From Pseudomonas sp. FeN3W (GTDB taxonomy: Bacteria; Pseudomonadota; Gammaproteobacteria; Pseudomonadales; Pseudomonadaceae), in NCBI GenBank assembly GCA_030263805.2, contig CP136011.1:1-64000 (forward strand): DNA of 64,000 nucleotides. The letters are read 5' to 3'. Both the position numbers and the translations under genes were made by a program. Shown here piece after piece: positions 38,330 through 47,432 of this stretch (the first letter of the stretch is position 1; every line of letters starts with the position of its first letter). The notes below the pieces were generated by a model. The model was not told the DNA's origin. It saw nothing but the letters and a program-made list of their open reading frames with translations, and made no database searches.

Positions 38330-39447
38330 CAGCCATGACAACTGAGCGCCATGCTTTCGAGCTGCCTACTGGACAGCTCAATATCGAGGTGCACGAGCAG
38401 AACTGGCCGTTCGACAAGTGCATGGGCGTAGGCGCTCGTCAAAACCCAAAAAGAGGTTTTTTGTTTGTCAGCAAATTGCTTGGCAAGCATATCCCCGTTG
38501 CCCCAAGCGCGATGCGCGAAGCCCATCATGAATTGGCGGCCAAGGTCATGCCCATGCTCGATCACGAACCGACGCTGTTCGTGGCGATGGCTGAGACAGC
38601 CACGGGCCTGGGGCACGGTGTTTACGAGGCGGCGCTGGAGCAGGGTGGAGACAATCATCCTTGGATCTTCTGCACGACAACCCGATACCGCATTGAGGGC
38701 CATGAGCGAATCGATTTTACCGAGGATCATTCGCACGCCACAGATCAATGGCTTCACATGCCAAAAACCGATGTTGCGCTTGAAAATATTCGGACGCTGG
38801 TATTGGTTGACGATGAAATTTCAACCGGCAAAACCATGCTTAACCTGGAGAGTAGCCTCAAGGCAAAGCTGCCTTCGCTCGAAAAAGTGCTATGGGTAAC
38901 CCTGACCTGCCTGGCAAATGAAACGGCGCGGCCATGCGCGTATTTGCTGAAAGGCCGCTTCGATTTTGTTGCGGGAATCCTGGGGAAGATGCCTGGCAAT
39001 GCAGTGGGCAATGAAAAGGATGTGACGGCCAAGCTGTCAACGAATTGGGGGCGCGTAGGCGTGCAAGGCAAGGTCACGCTCGGACAGGCCTGCATGGGCA
39101 CACTGATCCGCCACGCAATGGCTTCGCCCAGTCCTAAACCTGTTCTGGTCTTGGGGCAGGGCGAGTTCATGCACGCCGCCTACCGTGTGGGAGAGATGCT
39201 TGAGCAATTGGACGTCGACTGCAAGGTTCAGTCAACCACTCGCTCGCCAATCATGGTGTACGGAGCAATCGGCTGTGCGCTAAGCGTACCCGACCCGATG
39301 GGGACAGAGGTCAATCATTACGTGTACAACCTCAATCCTGAGGAATACAGCCATATTTTCGTGGTTGCAGAGACTCAAAACAGCCCTGAGAGCCGGGCAT
39401 TGGCGCATCAGTTGGGTAATGCTTCAGTACTGGCCGTTGATTTTTAA
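38326..39447 (+). CDS. Phosphoribosyltransferase with C-terminal TRSP domain
   Basis: A 373-aa protein. The PRPP-binding loop 'TLVLVDDEISTGKT' is near residue 160 and marks a type I PRTase fold. The C-terminal 120 residues contain the literal 'TTRSPIMVYG' block of the TRSP domain found fused to PRTases in Ter-type gene clusters. It should transfer a ribose-phosphate unit to an unknown base or intermediate. ATG 38326 overlaps the ATP-grasp stop (ATGA). Confidence 0.88.
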   Translation: MTAMTTERHAFELPTGQLNIEVHEQNWPFDKCMGVGARQNPKRGFLFVSKLLGKHIPVAPSAMREAHHELAAKVMPMLDHEPTLFVAMAETATGLGHGVYEAALEQGGDNHPWIFCTTTRYRIEGHERIDFTEDHSHATDQWLHMPKTDVALENIRTLVLVDDEISTGKTMLNLESSLKAKLPSLEKVLWVTLTCLANETARPCAYLLKGRFDFVAGILGKMPGNAVGNEKDVTAKLSTNWGRVGVQGKVTLGQACMGTLIRHAMASPSPKPVLVLGQGEFMHAAYRVGEMLEQLDVDCKVQSTTRSPIMVYGAIGCALSVPDPMGTEVNHYVYNLNPEEYSHIFVVAETQNSPESRALAHQLGNASVLAVDF

Positions 39448-39457
39448 TGGGCGAAGT

Positions 39458-39487
39458 ATTGACAGGTCGTCAATATATCTCTATAGT
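39458..39487 (+). promoter_or_regulatory. Ter-island promoter with ATTGAC-N5-GTCAAT operator
   Basis: TTGACA (39459-39464), 17-base spacer, TATAGT (39482-39487). The inverted repeat is at 39458-39474. Drives the HAD-StiP-CitE-TerB-vWA genes. Confidence 0.78.
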
Positions 39488-39511
39488 TAACGCCATATCT
39501 GGAGATTAACC

Positions 39512-40372
39512 ATGAATAACCGCTTCCTCTACCTCAGTGATCTTGATCACTCCTTGTTCCAAAGCCTCAAGTCCGATGATCGTGGAAATACGCCCATGAC
39601 CGTCAATCAGGACGGAGAGCCACACGGCTTCGCTCGCGAGGATCAGAAGGATCTCTTTGAGATGATGAAGCGTACCGGCGTCATCGTTCCGGTTACTGCT
39701 CGCTCTCATCAGCAGATGGAGCGAGTGAGCGGCTGGCAGACTGGTCAGGATTATGACCTGGCGATTACCGATATTGGTGCAACCCTTTTGATGCGTGACA
39801 ACCAGGGTGATGGTCAATGGCATGCAATTGACAAGTGGCACGAGCAGTACCTGGACGAAATCTCCCTGCGAACACCTACGCTGATTCGCGATTATCAAAT
39901 GGCAAAGGACACGCTGCTGCCTGAAGCCGGGTTGAGCGATTCGGTTCAGGTGGACTTGATTGCTTTGGGTAAGCGGCGCCTGCCCTTGTACTTCGCCTTT
40001 GCTGTTAAGGGCGACAATGCCGGCGACAAGGTGGAGTACATTCTTGAGCGTTTTGCGAAGCCGATTGCAAAGCTTTCTGGCATCTATCACCTGCATGTGA
40101 CTGAAAGCCTGATCTGCCTGTGGCCAGACTTCATTTCAAAGGGCCAGGCAGTTGAGCGATTCAAAGAAGTGCTTAAAACAGGTCTTGATGACGAACGACT
40201 GGATCGTGCGTTGACGTATCTTGATCTGAGTGATCGAACCATCATTACCGTGGGCGATAACGTCACCGACGTTGAATTCATGAAGCATGGCCATTTCGCC
40301 ATGGCCCCCAAGAATTCAGACATCATCACCCACATGAGTGATGTTGCAACAAAGCTCATGACAAATTCTTGA
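39512..40372 (+). CDS. HAD-superfamily hydrolase (Cof-like)
   Basis: A 286-aa phosphatase-like protein. Motif I 'YLSDLDHSLF' supplies the nucleophilic Asp and the second Asp, motif II is 'VPVTARS', and motif IV is 'TVGDNVTDVEFM' near the C-terminus. A cap domain lies between. It is presumably a phosphatase step of the Ter-linked pathway. It is the first gene after its own operator-promoter, and the five genes behind it run in the same direction. Confidence 0.87.
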   Translation: MNNRFLYLSDLDHSLFQSLKSDDRGNTPMTVNQDGEPHGFAREDQKDLFEMMKRTGVIVPVTARSHQQMERVSGWQTGQDYDLAITDIGATLLMRDNQGDGQWHAIDKWHEQYLDEISLRTPTLIRDYQMAKDTLLPEAGLSDSVQVDLIALGKRRLPLYFAFAVKGDNAGDKVEYILERFAKPIAKLSGIYHLHVTESLICLWPDFISKGQAVERFKEVLKTGLDDERLDRALTYLDLSDRTIITVGDNVTDVEFMKHGHFAMAPKNSDIITHMSDVATKLMTNS

Positions 40373-40409
40373 GCTTTCTAAAGCATAATTATTGATGGAC
40401 GAGCGCGCT

Positions 40410-41498
40410 ATGTTGAGCCACTCCTTCCAAAACACGGATGTAACGGTTCTGCTTCATGAAGTTGATCCCGTATTCAGCTCCGTTGAGGAAAAAGAAAAAC
40501 TGATCCAATCGGGCACCCATTACAGCCGCCTTCTATCGAAGGAAAGCGCACCAAAGGCTGCCTATCTGAAGCTGTTTGATGATCAGGTAGAGCGCTTTGG
40601 TGCCGAGCTTGCTGCTCATCTGGTGAGCCTTGCTGGCATCATTGCCTCTAAGCGCAGGAATCCGGTTTTGGTTTCGCTGGTGCGCGCAGGCACGCCTATT
40701 GGTGTCGTTCTCAAGCGTATCCTCAACGATTACGGCTACGAGGCGCCACACTTCTCGGTATCGATTGTCAGAGACCGTGGCCTGGACATGGCGGCTATCG
40801 AGCATATTCTGTCGCTTGGTCACGCTGCCGAAGATATTGTCTTCGTGGACGGCTGGACTGGAAAGGGCGTCATTCGAAATGAGTTGTCTCGATCCCTGCG
40901 TGGGGCTGACCCGCGTTTCCGCGATATCAAGGATGAGCTCTATGTGGTGGGCGACATTGCAGGCGTTGCCGACTATGCAGCTACCCGCAAGGACACCTTG
41001 ATCGCCAGCTGTCTTCTCAACGCGCCTGTTTCCGGCCTGATCTCTCGCTCAGTTACGCGTGACGATGCAGGGTTATTGCAGCATGGGGCAGCATACCTGA
41101 GTGAGCTTGCTGATGTTGATCGGAGCCTGAGCTTCGTCAACCGACTTCATGTTCTGTCGCATCAAGTCATGCTTGCAGGCTCGTTGATTGAGCATGGCCA
41201 TCTGGCTTTGGCACAAGCGAACTCTGCCACTGATGCGGCTGAGCTAATGAAGGCATTGCTGGTGCGTATTCGTGAGCAGTTTGGAATCACTGACAACAAC
41301 ATGATCAAACCTGGGATCGGGGAATCGAGTAGGGTTCTGCTGCGCAGAGTGCCAGATAGGCTGCTGGTATCCAGCCTTTCTTTGCCGTCTGTTCAGCACC
41401 TGATTGTTCTGGCCAATGAGCGCTCAATTCCTGTGCAGGTCGTGGAAGACATGCCGATCAGCGCCCTCGCAATTATTAAGGATGTAAGCCATGAGTGA
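40410..41498 (+). CDS. StiP-family protein (PRTase-like domain plus pelota-like C-terminus)
   Basis: About 362 aa from ATG 40410; ATG 40395 and TTG 40392 are alternatives. The family is annotated as 'cysteine protease StiP'. Its first domain looks like a PRTase, with 'VLVSLVRAGTPIGVVLKRIL' and the PRPP-loop-like 'VFVDGWTGKG'. The last 100 residues fit the pelota-like RNA-binding domain of this family. It overlaps the CitE-like gene by 8 bases. It is a regular member of the Ter-linked biosynthetic set. True chemistry is not known. Confidence 0.82.
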   Translation: MLSHSFQNTDVTVLLHEVDPVFSSVEEKEKLIQSGTHYSRLLSKESAPKAAYLKLFDDQVERFGAELAAHLVSLAGIIASKRRNPVLVSLVRAGTPIGVVLKRILNDYGYEAPHFSVSIVRDRGLDMAAIEHILSLGHAAEDIVFVDGWTGKGVIRNELSRSLRGADPRFRDIKDELYVVGDIAGVADYAATRKDTLIASCLLNAPVSGLISRSVTRDDAGLLQHGAAYLSELADVDRSLSFVNRLHVLSHQVMLAGSLIEHGHLALAQANSATDAAELMKALLVRIREQFGITDNNMIKPGIGESSRVLLRRVPDRLLVSSLSLPSVQHLIVLANERSIPVQVVEDMPISALAIIKDVSHE

Positions 41499-42420
41499 TA
41501 TTTCATTCCGCGAGCGCCAGGCACTGTCCCTGGGCGCTACACTGTATGTGCCAGCCACTCACCCGGAGCTGCTCTCGATTACCAGTTCGCACCGCACTGC
41601 TGCGCGTTCGTTGGTGATCTGTACGGAGGACGCCATTGCTGAACAGGATCTCGAAGCAGGTCTTGAGAAAATCGAGCAGTGCCTGCCAACCTTCATGAGC
41701 CTGAGTCAGCATGGCACGCAGGTGTTCATTCGTCCTCGTAATCCGGCAGTGCTTCGGCGTTTGCTGGATATGCCTGGCATTGAAAATGCGGCAGGTTTTG
41801 TTTTGCCTAAATTCGAAACCACCAATATCAAGCAATGGGCAGGCATCATGACCAATGCCGACCCATTGCTGGGTGTCATGCCAACGCTTGAGAGTGCCGA
41901 AGTGTTCTCCATGGATGCGATGCGCAAGCTTTCCGACATGCTGATGCAAGGCTCCCTGGCCAACCGTGTCATTGCGCTTCGAATTGGTGGTAATGACCTG
42001 CTGCATTGCATGTCGATTCGCAGGCCTCGTGGCCTAACAATCTATGACACGCCCCTTGGTGCGCTGATCTCCCAACTGAGCGGCCTGTTTCGACCGCAGG
42101 GCTTTTACCTTACGGCACCGGTATTTGAGCACTTCGGCGACATCGAAGGACTCAAGCAGGAGCTTGCCCGAGACAAGGCACACGGTCTGGTTGGAAAAAC
42201 AGCCATTCATCCAAGTCAAATTGCCGTAATTGAACAGGCCCTGATGCCAACCGAAATGGATATCGAGGAAGCCACTGCGATTCTGGCTGAAGATGCGCAA
42301 GCTGTTTTCAAAATGAACGACAGCATGTGTGAAGTAGCTACTCACCACAAGTGGGCGGTTCGAGTGCTGTATCTGGCTCAGCGTAAACCAATCATTCAAA
42401 ACCTGCGAAGTGTCGCTTAA
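41491..42420 (+). CDS. CitE-like HpcH/HpaI aldolase-citrate lyase family protein
   Basis: A 309-aa TIM-barrel lyase: 'LYVPATHPELL' at the start, 'ICTEDAIAEQDLEAGL', 'VFIRPRNP', 'FVLPKFETT', 'LRIGGNDLL' and 'GKTAIHPSQIAVI'. The family cleaves or condenses acyl-CoA-type or keto acids with a divalent metal. Here it belongs to the Ter-linked biosynthetic operon between stiP and terB. Confidence 0.9.
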   Translation: MSDISFRERQALSLGATLYVPATHPELLSITSSHRTAARSLVICTEDAIAEQDLEAGLEKIEQCLPTFMSLSQHGTQVFIRPRNPAVLRRLLDMPGIENAAGFVLPKFETTNIKQWAGIMTNADPLLGVMPTLESAEVFSMDAMRKLSDMLMQGSLANRVIALRIGGNDLLHCMSIRRPRGLTIYDTPLGALISQLSGLFRPQGFYLTAPVFEHFGDIEGLKQELARDKAHGLVGKTAIHPSQIAVIEQALMPTEMDIEEATAILAEDAQAVFKMNDSMCEVATHHKWAVRVLYLAQRKPIIQNLRSVA

Positions 42421-42431
42421 GGAGATTCACC

Positions 42432-42884
42432 ATGCTGAAAAAATTCTTCCAAAATACCGTTGATGCCGCCAAGCGTTATGCGCCGTCTTCCCTGACACCT
42501 GAAAAGCGCTTTGCCAAAGCAATCATCTCGGCATCTAGCCTGCTGACCATGGCCGATGGGAAAGCCGAAGAAAGCGAAATCGAAGCGGCCAGCACGATCA
42601 TCTTCGGTCATCGCAGCATCAAGCAGTTCCTGACGCCTGCTGAAGCGCAAGAGATGTACGCGATGCAGATCGAAAAGCTCCAGCAAGCGAACATCAAGGG
42701 CAAGGTTCCCTTCTCGCTGGAGGTCAATGGCCTCGTTGCTGAAATCGCTGATTCGGTCGCAGACCGGCAATGGCGTGCTGAAGTGCTTGAATCCGCCAAA
42801 ATGGTAGGTGAGAGCAACGGCAATGGCCGTCTGGGTGATGATGAGCAAGCCATCCTGAAGAAGCTTCAAACCGCGCTGGCATAA
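42432..42884 (+). CDS. terB: TerB-family tellurite resistance protein
   Basis: A 150-aa helical TerB: 'KAIISASSLLTMADGKAEESEI' carries the acidic metal-site pattern, and the C-terminal helix has 'NGRLGDDEQAILKKL'. GGAG precedes the ATG. TerB binds metal and connects TerD-like and membrane components in the Ter complex (family knowledge). A GC-rich hairpin (GGGGTGGG / CCCACCCC) follows before the vWA genes and may tune the relative expression. Confidence 0.92.
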   Translation: MLKKFFQNTVDAAKRYAPSSLTPEKRFAKAIISASSLLTMADGKAEESEIEAASTIIFGHRSIKQFLTPAEAQEMYAMQIEKLQQANIKGKVPFSLEVNGLVAEIADSVADRQWRAEVLESAKMVGESNGNGRLGDDEQAILKKLQTALA

Positions 42885-42931
42885 ATCAGGCGGGGTGGGT
42901 ATCGCCCACCCCCCAACAAGGAGATGCAAAC

Positions 42932-43738
42932 ATGGCAATTAGCCTAGATAAAATCGAGCGTGAGGCACCTGAGCTACTGAGTCTGGTAAAGACCTCGAAG
43001 ATCAACCTCGACAAGCATCAGCTGACCGACCACACCGCGCGGGTTGCATTAGTGCTGGATATTTCGGGATCGATGGAAGAGTTGTACCGCAGCGGCAAGG
43101 TCGATGAGCTGGTAAAGCGTGCGTTGCCGCTGGGCCTTCAGTTCGATGACGACGGCCAGATTGACGTGTTTGCTTTCGGCAGTAAAGCGTTTGACGCTGG
43201 TGAATACGGTTTGAGCAATTACAAGTCATGCGTCAAGACCATCGTCAAGGACTACGGTCTGAATCATGCGACGTATTACGAGACAGCTCTGTCGATGATC
43301 GAAAAGAAGTACAAGGGCACTAAGCTGCCGGTGTACGTGATGTTCGTCACCGATGGTGATACCGATGAGAAAGCGAAGGTTGAGCGGGTTATCCGGTCTC
43401 TTTCGAAGCAGCCAATTTTCATTCAATTTATTGGGATTGGGACGTCAATAGAGCCCGATCAGAAAGGTGGTCAGACGAGCTCGGGTAAGAAACCTGGTTT
43501 TCTCTCCCGCCTGTTTGGTGCAGGCTCAAGCAGCTCATCGAGTGGCTCTCGCAGTTTCAGCGGTGGATTTGACTTCCTGTCGTCGCTGGATGACATGGAT
43601 GGGCGTGAAGTCGACAACGTCAACTTCTTTGCAATCAAACACCCGACATCCGTCACCGATGAGCGCCTGTACGAGCTTCTGATGAACGAATACCCGCAGT
43701 GGCTAAAAGCTGCTCGCGCCAAAGGTATTCTCCGCTAA
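42932..43738 (+). CDS. vWA-domain protein (TerF/TerY-like), first copy
   Basis: A 268-aa protein with a von Willebrand A domain from residue 35 onward: MIDAS 'LVLDISGSMEELY', 'DVFAFGS', and 'VMFVTDGDTDE'. A Ser/Gly-rich loop near residue 195 separates the last part. The same architecture is repeated by the next gene. These proteins are thought to organise the Ter complex through metal-dependent contacts. It ends with 'LMNEYPQWLKAARAKGI', shared with its paralogue. Confidence 0.88.
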   Translation: MAISLDKIEREAPELLSLVKTSKINLDKHQLTDHTARVALVLDISGSMEELYRSGKVDELVKRALPLGLQFDDDGQIDVFAFGSKAFDAGEYGLSNYKSCVKTIVKDYGLNHATYYETALSMIEKKYKGTKLPVYVMFVTDGDTDEKAKVERVIRSLSKQPIFIQFIGIGTSIEPDQKGGQTSSGKKPGFLSRLFGAGSSSSSSGSRSFSGGFDFLSSLDDMDGREVDNVNFFAIKHPTSVTDERLYELLMNEYPQWLKAARAKGILR

Positions 43739-43777
43739 TCAAATGGCGCGCAGCGCCCAAAAGAAGGAAATTGCAAC

Positions 43778-44533
43778 ATGGCTATTGATCTGAACAAAGT
43801 AGAGCGTGAAGCACCTGAGCTGCTGAGCCTGGTGAAAACATCACAAATCAACCTCGACAAGCGTAAGCTGAGTAATCATCGGGCTCGTGTGGCGCTGATG
43901 CTGGATATTTCGGGTTCCATGCAGGGCCTGTATAACTCCGGCAAGGTTCATGAGCTGGTCAAGCGGGTGATGCCGCTGGGACTGCAATTTGATGACGATG
44001 GTCAGATCGATGTGTTTGCCTTCGGATCCAACGCTCAAGAAATCGGCGAATATGGATTGTCGAACTACAAAGAGTGTGTTCCTGACATTTTGCGCAAGAC
44101 ACGCTTCTCCGGCACTCGCTACGATAAGGCACTGGAATTGTTGCTGTCCCGTTATAAGGGTTCAACAATGCCGGTCTACGTCATGTTTGTAACTGACGGC
44201 GAAACTGAAAATAAATCAGAAAGTGAACGACTCGTTCGTGAACTTTCAAAAGAGCAAATTTTCCTTCAGTTCATTGGCCTTGGAGAAGACATTTCGCCTG
44301 AAACTCAACCAAAGAAAGCCAAGGGTTTCTTTGGCCGACTTACTGCTTCGTTTACAACTTCGTTTGAGTTCTTGTCGAAGTTGGACGATCTGAGTGGGCG
44401 TGCAGTTGATAACGCCAACTTCTTCGCGATCATGGATCCAACATCCGTCTCTGATGAGCGTCTGTATGAGCTGCTGATGAACGAGTATCCGCAATGGCTC
44501 GAAGCGGCCAAAGCTAAAGGCATTGTTCGCTAA
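43778..44533 (+). CDS. vWA-domain protein (TerF/TerY-like), second copy
   Basis: A 251-aa paralogue of the preceding protein with MIDAS 'LMLDISGSMQGLY' and 'VMFVTDGETEN'. The two differ mainly in the loop before the last helices. The duplication is old, since many positions differ. It is the last gene of the operon that starts at the HAD gene. A strong terminator follows 18 bases after the stop. Confidence 0.88.
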   Translation: MAIDLNKVEREAPELLSLVKTSQINLDKRKLSNHRARVALMLDISGSMQGLYNSGKVHELVKRVMPLGLQFDDDGQIDVFAFGSNAQEIGEYGLSNYKECVPDILRKTRFSGTRYDKALELLLSRYKGSTMPVYVMFVTDGETENKSESERLVRELSKEQIFLQFIGLGEDISPETQPKKAKGFFGRLTASFTTSFEFLSKLDDLSGRAVDNANFFAIMDPTSVSDERLYELLMNEYPQWLEAAKAKGIVR

Positions 44534-44550
44534 GGTAAGTAACGAAAAAA

Positions 44551-44567
44551 GACCAGCATTGCTGGTC
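44551..44567 (+). terminator. Rho-independent terminator of the Ter biosynthetic operon
   Basis: GACCAGC / GCTGGTC stem, ATT loop, preceded by A6 and followed by T8. Confidence 0.9.
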
Positions 44568-44647
44568 TTTTTTTTGTGTGAAAAACGGCGACAAACCCTG
44601 TCAATGGCTAATTTTGTTCTAAAAATGGACTTTTTTAACGTTTGATC

Positions 44648-44653
44648 TATAAT
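44648..44653 (+). promoter_or_regulatory. -10 box TATAAT
   Basis: A perfect TATAAT 29 bases before ATG 44682. The -35 side is weak (TGGACT-like at about 44626). Confidence 0.5.
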
Positions 44654-44681
44654 CCAACGGCTTTATAGCTTGGAGATCAAG

Positions 44682-44963
44682 ATGACCTTTGTAGACACCA
44701 TACTGTGCCTGTGCCTTGCCATGCAGATTCATGGAACAGACAAGGCAGTGCGCATGACTGCTAAAAGGTGCCTGCCTGGCCTAGAGGGTGAAGACAGGAG
44801 GCTGGTTAGTCAATTCATTAACAGCAAACACCCCATGAAAACGGTTAAAGCCTTTGTTGTTAGTATTCCCGAACACATTCTGAAAATGGGTGCAGTCGAG
44901 CCTGGCATGTCACCCATCCCCTTCGCCAAGAAGACGTTGCCGCTCCCAGTGAAAGCAAATTAA
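44682..44963 (+). CDS. Small hypothetical protein
   Basis: 93 aa from ATG 44682, chosen because GGAG lies 7 bases ahead. It has a short hydrophobic N-terminal stretch ('VDTILCLCLAMQIHG') and a basic remainder. No family recognised. It has its own -10 box after the Ter terminator, so it is an independent unit. Confidence 0.6.
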   Translation: MTFVDTILCLCLAMQIHGTDKAVRMTAKRCLPGLEGEDRRLVSQFINSKHPMKTVKAFVVSIPEHILKMGAVEPGMSPIPFAKKTLPLPVKAN

Positions 44964-45003
44964 TTAAAGATCACTGCAATATGTAAAGTAGTGATCGATA
45001 CCT

Positions 45004-46662
45004 TTAAATATCTATGCTCTGTGAAATAATCTTTCTTTTGATTTCTGGGGCTACGTGCGGAACCAGGATATCTGCTTTTTCTGGAAAAGCTTCAAGAAGC
45101 GTATTAAAAGCATCTTCGTTTTTTGCAAGACCGCATAGCTCGTCAAAGTCAAATGTCCTAAGCAAAGCTGTGTACATTGGTTGACTTCTCCGCCTCAACG
45201 CATATTGGAAAGCTTGCACAGCAGAGTCAGGTCTTTCTTCCATGCATACGTAACCACCCATATCTGCAATTTTTCGATATGTATCCATCGTGAAATCATT
45301 GGTAATTGATTTGGTCAGGCCAGGGAATAGCTTGAATCTTTCATTAAATTGTAATTTGTTCATATAAAGCAGATCTATAGTTAGCGGACTTGTCGCAAAA
45401 AGAACGCCTACACTAGGCAAAACATTAAAATGGTTTTTTATTTTAACTACAGAACTGACATTTGAATTAAAAGTTCCATATTCAGATGTTCTCTTTGGGT
45501 CTGGAAAATCTGCTGCAAATTGGTTGGCTATAGAGGTTAAGAACTCTATGTTATTGAATCTGCTGTTTTTGAATTCTTCGGCAAATCCAGAATCTGTTTC
45601 GTATAAATATAAGAAATCTCTGGCAGTTATCCGATCCTTTATTGTGTAATGATCTTCATTAATCTCATGCATGATCCACAAAGAATCAAACATTTTTTCG
45701 CATTTTTCTAAAAGATCATCTTTAATCTCTCCAAATGGCAGCTCGGCAAGAGCGGTTGGCCAAACTAGCGCAATTCTGTGACCAGCTGGCGCAGTAAAGC
45801 CAACGACAAGACTCTTGCTGCAAATGGCATGAAAACTGTTGTACATAATAGACTTGCTTGATAGTGAGATATTGGATAAAGATCTTTTATCAGCAAAAGT
45901 GAATTCAGGGTGCTCCTTATAATCTTTACTGTCCAGTTCTTGCGGAAGCTTGCTGCCAATTTGCAGTAATACTGGGATGGGAATCTTTCTATCTAAATTA
46001 ATGGCCTGGATAACAAGTTCAGGATTAAGCAAAACCCCATTATGAAGCCTTGGTATCTCATTAGCCCCGAGCTTAATATCAACCCCAAATTCCAGGTTTT
46101 TAAGGCGCTGGAGACTGTCCAGGTTAAAACTCCTTCCGAGACCGACCTTTCTCAAAAGATCAAGAGATTTGCTAATAGCGCGATTCGATAGTTTATAACT
46201 AAATGTCTTTTCGCCGTATAATCTCGGCTTGTCGAGTTTTTCAACATCGCAGCTAATATTACTGATAATATCGATGATGAGGTTATTTCTTTTATCCTCA
46301 TTATCCACAATCAACCTATCTGGCATATGCATCAATGAGACCACAGCCAAAGCGGCCTTGTTTTCCAAGTTGCTGATTGCCAAGGAAATGGTGTCATCAT
46401 TTATCCCATCGAAACCGCTTGACGCTATACCTTCAAATAGCTTTAGAGAAGACTTTGGGCTTATAGAGGAATATTTGAGGCACAGGCTTTTCACCTCATC
46501 GCTTTTGGCGAGTAATGCAGAATCACCCAGTGCCTTGTAACATTCCTCCCTGGATTCCACATCCAGCAAAGGAAGTATTTCGCCCATCAGCTTGGACAGC
46601 AATACGGGATTGTCCTGTGATATGCATTCTACAAGGACATTCTTCATGTGATAACTTTTCAT
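45004..46662 (-). CDS. Large uncharacterised protein, 552 aa
   Basis: A soluble, helical protein with no signal peptide or membrane span and no family I know. The N-terminal 150 residues have short helical repeats ('LLSKLMGEILPLLDVESREEC'). The middle contains a mixed region ('VVGFTAPAGHRIALVWPTALAELP'), and the C-terminus returns to helices. Codon use is AT-rich compared with the Ter genes. It is divergent from the 181-aa gene at 46826. AAGGCG precedes the ATG. Confidence 0.6.
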   Translation of the reverse strand: MKSYHMKNVLVECISQDNPVLLSKLMGEILPLLDVESREECYKALGDSALLAKSDEVKSLCLKYSSISPKSSLKLFEGIASSGFDGINDDTISLAISNLENKAALAVVSLMHMPDRLIVDNEDKRNNLIIDIISNISCDVEKLDKPRLYGEKTFSYKLSNRAISKSLDLLRKVGLGRSFNLDSLQRLKNLEFGVDIKLGANEIPRLHNGVLLNPELVIQAINLDRKIPIPVLLQIGSKLPQELDSKDYKEHPEFTFADKRSLSNISLSSKSIMYNSFHAICSKSLVVGFTAPAGHRIALVWPTALAELPFGEIKDDLLEKCEKMFDSLWIMHEINEDHYTIKDRITARDFLYLYETDSGFAEEFKNSRFNNIEFLTSIANQFAADFPDPKRTSEYGTFNSNVSSVVKIKNHFNVLPSVGVLFATSPLTIDLLYMNKLQFNERFKLFPGLTKSITNDFTMDTYRKIADMGGYVCMEERPDSAVQAFQYALRRRSQPMYTALLRTFDFDELCGLAKNEDAFNTLLEAFPEKADILVPHVAPEIKRKIISQSIDI

Positions 46663-46825
46663 CGATGCGCCTTAGCTGGGAATCTATACATATTATTATT
46701 TTGCGGGATGATTGCCGTCAATTGATACCTTGCTCAATACTGCATTAAACCAAGCAATATGGCTGGAGCCAACGGAGAATTTGGGCTATTATTACCAAAT
46801 ACAGCTTAATTTTTGAGAAAAACCC

Positions 46826-47371
46826 ATGAAAAATAAGTTTTCAAGCGTTATCGACAACATCATGATCGACAAGTTAGCTGACCTGAAAAATGGAAAAGAG
46901 GTTCCGTTGAGCTTCGTGGTTTTCCTAAAGGAAGGATATTGCGTGTTTGAGCCTGCGGAAATGGGGCTTGATAAAGAGGTCGCTATATTTTTCATGCGAG
47001 ACATGCTGAAAACGATAGCAACAGAGGCCTATTGCATACTCTCTGATACCAATATCAGATCGCCTGAGACGATGGAAATCGTTGGCGAGCAATTTATGGC
47101 CATGACTGTTGGAAAGAATGGCGATATCTCAGCATTTACCCGTCAGTATGTTCGCCAAAATGGAAAAATAGAATTTGTTGAATCCCTCATGAAGAACAAC
47201 GATATGAATTATGGCGGAAGAATGTGTGAACTCTACCAGCCGAACGAGAAAAATCTTGATGAGAAACTGAGCCCAATTATGGTTGCTGCCCATAAAGCCT
47301 TTGTTAAGGAAAATCTGAAACCATATCCAGGACGCGAGCACAATCGAGATGACGGCATGTCCATCCACTGA
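46826..47371 (+). CDS. Uncharacterised 181-aa protein
   Basis: A soluble alpha/beta protein that I do not recognise ('VPLSFVVFLKEGYCVFEPAEMGL', 'MAMTVGKNGDISAFTRQYVRQ'). It is flanked by two leftward genes and ends at a hairpin shared with the converging 408-aa gene. AT-rich codon use like its neighbours. Confidence 0.6.
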   Translation: MKNKFSSVIDNIMIDKLADLKNGKEVPLSFVVFLKEGYCVFEPAEMGLDKEVAIFFMRDMLKTIATEAYCILSDTNIRSPETMEIVGEQFMAMTVGKNGDISAFTRQYVRQNGKIEFVESLMKNNDMNYGGRMCELYQPNEKNLDEKLSPIMVAAHKAFVKENLKPYPGREHNRDDGMSIH

Positions 47372-47379
47372 TACTTATA

Positions 47380-47402
47380 TCCCCGCCCTGGTGGGCGAGG
47401 GA
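47380..47402. terminator. Hairpin between converging genes
   Basis: TCCCCGCCC / GGGCGAGGGA with a TGGT loop and one bulge, between the stops of the 181-aa and 408-aa genes. No long T-run. Confidence 0.5.
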
Positions 47403-47432
47403 TTACACGGTATTCGTTCAGAGGGGCAGCCC

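Noticed and set aside
46705..46725. Another operator copy between the 552-aa and 181-aa genes
   Set aside because: The repeat is ATTG-CCG-TCAAT, shorter and without a -35/-10 arrangement.
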